Positions 30,016 through 32,684 of a DNA stretch of 32,684 nucleotides are shown piece by piece. The notes under the pieces are model-generated. The model did not search any database. It was not told the DNA's origin and saw nothing but the letters and a program-made list of their open reading frames with translations. Location of the stretch: NCBI GenBank assembly GCA_030630445.1, contig DAOVNC010000002.1, positions 1 to 32,684 of the forward strand, given 5' to 3'. Source of the DNA: Kiritimatiellales bacterium. Its GTDB lineage: Bacteria > Verrucomicrobiota > Kiritimatiellia > Kiritimatiellales > Pontiellaceae. Position 1 is the stretch's first letter. Each line of letters starts with the position of its first letter. The position numbers and the translations under genes were made by a program.

Positions 30016-31385
30016 ATACAACCATCCATCGGTTATGCGCGGCAATGCTCTTTGTTTTCTTGTTCGCAGGAAACCATGTTCTTGCGGTCGAGCACAATAT
30101 GCCCGAGCCAAAAAACGGACGGCTTCAGCTGTCGTTGAATCATTGCGTTCAACTCGCGTTGGACCAGAATCTGGATGTTCAGCTTGCTGTCGAGCGATTG
30201 GCAGAGGCGGATACGAAAATCAGACAGGCCCGAGCCGCCATGCTCCCCATTCTTAGCGCCGAAGGCACCTACACCCGTTTGGATGAGGAGCTTGCCTTTG
30301 CCATGGGACCGCAATCCTTGACCTTTATGGAGAGCGACATCTACATGGCGGGCCTCGTGGTTCGTCAGCCGCTCTTTGCTGGTGGGCGGATTAACGCTGG
30401 ACGCAAGGCGGCGAAGTATTCCCGGGAGGCGTACGCCAGTGAGAAGCGGAGTGTGGAGGATGAAACTGTTTTTCAGGTGACCCGCGCGTATTGGGCCGCG
30501 CAGATAGCTGCTTCCGCTCAGCACGTTGCGGCGGAGGCCGTTGCATTGCTGTATGCGCACGAGCGGGATGTCAGCTCACTTGTAGAGCAAGGGGAAGTGG
30601 CGGAGCTTGACCTGCTCCGCACGCGCACGGAACGCGCAAACGCGCAAAAGCAGCTAAACGTGGCCGGCAATGCGGCAGAATTGGCACAATCGGCTTTGAA
30701 AAATCTACTGGCCATCGACCTCGACCAACTTCTAATGCTGACAGACCACTTGGAGATGCCGTCTCGACGACCAGGTACCGACCTTTGCACTCTGACGCAA
30801 CAGGCGCTTGCGCAGCGTGATGAACTTCACACGCTTGATTTCCTGATTGCCGCGACCGGGCAGTCGCTCAAAGCGGCAAAGGGTGAATACGCGCCGTCCA
30901 TCGCCATCGAGGGACGCTACGGGTACATCCAGGGGGATGTTCGCGACCTGGAAGGCGGTGAACACTGGACGATTGGCGTGGGGGCTGAACTCCCAATATG
31001 GAATTGGGGGCGAATCAGGGCCAAGGTGGGACAAGCAAACTCACAACTCGCACAGGTGAGGACGTTGCGCAGGAAAACGGCGGATGGCATCCGTCTGGAA
31101 GTTCACAAAGCACTACTCGACATAGAAACAGCGGCGAAGAATATCGAAGCGGCCGAGATGGCTCTGGGATCAGCGAAAGAGGCGTACCGCCAGGCAAGAG
31201 TTGGCTATCAGGCCGGAGAGGGAACGAATACGGATGTGCTGGATGCGCGAACGGCGCTGAGCCGTGCGGAGATGAATCATAGCCGTGCGCTTTTTGCCTA
31301 CAACGTCGCATTGGCGGCACTGCGCCGGGCGACAGGCACGGATGCCGGCGAAATGAAGAACTTTGGAAAGGAGTTGGACGAATGA
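30012..31385 (+). CDS. TolC family protein
   Basis: LSLNHCVQLALDQNLDVQLAVERLAEADTKIRQARAAMLPILSAEGTYTRLDEE...AYRQARVGYQAGEGTNTDVLDARTALSRAEMNHSRALFAYNVALAALRRATG. Confidence 0.93.
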   Translation: MNTTIHRLCAAMLFVFLFAGNHVLAVEHNMPEPKNGRLQLSLNHCVQLALDQNLDVQLAVERLAEADTKIRQARAAMLPILSAEGTYTRLDEELAFAMGPQSLTFMESDIYMAGLVVRQPLFAGGRINAGRKAAKYSREAYASEKRSVEDETVFQVTRAYWAAQIAASAQHVAAEAVALLYAHERDVSSLVEQGEVAELDLLRTRTERANAQKQLNVAGNAAELAQSALKNLLAIDLDQLLMLTDHLEMPSRRPGTDLCTLTQQALAQRDELHTLDFLIAATGQSLKAAKGEYAPSIAIEGRYGYIQGDVRDLEGGEHWTIGVGAELPIWNWGRIRAKVGQANSQLAQVRTLRRKTADGIRLEVHKALLDIETAAKNIEAAEMALGSAKEAYRQARVGYQAGEGTNTDVLDARTALSRAEMNHSRALFAYNVALAALRRATGTDAGEMKNFGKELDE

Positions 31386-32485
31386 AAAAGTCAGGTAGAT
31401 ATGTTGTGATCGCGGTTGTTCTGGTGGCCATTGGGCTAGTCGTTTTCCTGTTGGTGAAACAACGGGCAAACAGAAGCACTGGCGAGAAGACGGTGCAAGA
31501 TGCAATCCCGGTCGAGACAGTCCTCGTTGCGGAGCGGGAATTCAGGGATGAAATCCATGCGGTCGCTACCCTCAAGGCGCAGGAAGTCAGTCCGTTGAGT
31601 TCTAAAGTGCCGGGCAACGTGGCCACGGTGCTTGTCGATATTGGTACTCGCGTGAAGTCCGGCGACATCCTGCTCGAACTGGACGATACAAATTTCGATT
31701 TGGGAGCGAAACAGGCCGAAGCGAATTTCCAACAGGCGGACAGGCAATACGAACGCGCCTGTGCCTTGTTGGCGGAGAAAGTAATTCCCCAAAGCCGGTA
31801 CGATGCCGCGGAAGCGGCGTACGCCATTGCACGCGAGGCCTTGGCAATGGCAAGGGAGCATTTGAGAAATACGAAGATACGCGCGCCCATTGACGGCGTG
31901 GTGGTGGAGAGGAATGTGGAGGTAGGGCAGGCTGTGGCTCCGGGGGCACAGGTCTTGCGCATTGTGAATCAGTCCTCAATGAAGATTGATGTTGATTTGC
32001 CCGAGAAGGACTTCGGGCGGGTGAGTCCGAACCTGTCCGCCATTATCTCTGTGGATGCTTTTCAGGAAGAGGTGTTCCACGGACAAATCGCGCTGATCAA
32101 TCCAATGATAAGCCCGAAGACGCGCACTTTCCGTGTGAGAATCGAAATCCCCAACCCAAGCGGAACATTGGCAGACGGGATGTTTGTCAGAGTCTGTTTG
32201 GTTGCCGGGAAAAAAAACGCGATGGCTGTTTCCCGGGATGCGTTGCAACGGCTGCCCGGAAGCGGGACGTACTATGTTTTCGTCGTGGATGGAGAGAAAG
32301 CCGTGAAACGTACCATCAAGACCGGCGTTATAATGGATGACTACGCGGAGATTGTGGATGGGCTGTCCGAGGGTGAAAATGTCGTAGCGAGCGGGGCCGG
32401 TCGTTTGCGCTCCGGCACCGCGGTTGTGGTTTCGAAAAGCGCGGAGGGCGCTGAATATGTCGGTGAAGGAGGAACTGCGAAATGA
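31382..32485 (+). CDS. Efflux RND transporter periplasmic adaptor subunit
   Basis: AVATLKAQEVSPLSSKVPGNVATVLVDIGTRVKSGDILLELDDTNFDLGAKQAEANFQQADRQYERACALLAEKVIPQSRYD...IRAPIDGVVVERNVEVGQAV. Confidence 0.95.
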   Translation: MKKSGRYVVIAVVLVAIGLVVFLLVKQRANRSTGEKTVQDAIPVETVLVAEREFRDEIHAVATLKAQEVSPLSSKVPGNVATVLVDIGTRVKSGDILLELDDTNFDLGAKQAEANFQQADRQYERACALLAEKVIPQSRYDAAEAAYAIAREALAMAREHLRNTKIRAPIDGVVVERNVEVGQAVAPGAQVLRIVNQSSMKIDVDLPEKDFGRVSPNLSAIISVDAFQEEVFHGQIALINPMISPKTRTFRVRIEIPNPSGTLADGMFVRVCLVAGKKNAMAVSRDALQRLPGSGTYYVFVVDGEKAVKRTIKTGVIMDDYAEIVDGLSEGENVVASGAGRLRSGTAVVVSKSAEGAEYVGEGGTAK

Positions 32486-32684
32486 AACTTCCGGAAATTG
32501 CCGTCAGTCGGCCCGTTACCACGGTCATGGTGTTCGCCGTGATCGCCTTGTTGGGCGCTGTGTCGTTTTCCAAGCTCAATCTGGATATGCTACCGGACAT
32601 TGAACCTCCGGCAGTCAGCGTAATCACAACCTATCCGGGAGCGTCCGCAGCGGATGTGGAATCCGAAGTCACCAAATATCTGGA
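32482..32684 (+). CDS. Efflux RND transporter permease subunit (5' part; runs off the window)
   Basis: MKLPEIAVSRPVTTVMVFAVIALLGAVSFSKLNLDMLPDIEPPAVSVITTYPGASAADVESEVTKYL; ATGA overlap with the adaptor gene. Confidence 0.95.
   Translation, partial: MKLPEIAVSRPVTTVMVFAVIALLGAVSFSKLNLDMLPDIEPPAVSVITTYPGASAADVESEVTKYL

Overview
The 32.7 kb window reads like a chromosomal segment from a PVC-type (Kiritimatiellales/Verrucomicrobia-like) bacterium; that placement is inferred from gene content only. From left to right it holds: (i) the start of an HI0933/BaiN-like flavoprotein; (ii) a truncated copy of the hcp 3' end, an AT-rich islet with two secreted orphan proteins, and intact hcp (hydroxylamine reductase); (iii) a leftward glycan/sugar locus with an exported Gfo/Idh/MocA oxidoreductase, a DUF6807/PmoA-like protein, ThuA, a right-handed beta-helix protein and a large GH2 beta-galactosidase; (iv) a rightward set of three secreted proteins sharing one ~190-aa beta-sandwich-like module (a two-module protein, a PEP-CTERM anchored single-module protein, and a GH110-like beta-helix glycosidase), followed by an ECF-like sigma factor and a membrane anti-sigma-like protein whose ectodomain also looks like a beta-sandwich; (v) a lipoprotein and decayed efflux genes (MATE N-terminus, RND C-terminus); (vi) two back-to-back RND efflux operons (TetR-MFP-RND-TolC and MarR-TolC-MFP-RND) separated by an MFP remnant. 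The main leads are the three-gene module family next to a sigma/anti-sigma pair, a promoter-like motif with the same 17-bp spacing upstream of both thuA-like and GH2 genes, the duplicated hcp end bracketing the AT-rich islet, and several unannotated gene relics. All calls come from reading the sequence by eye; no database search was run.
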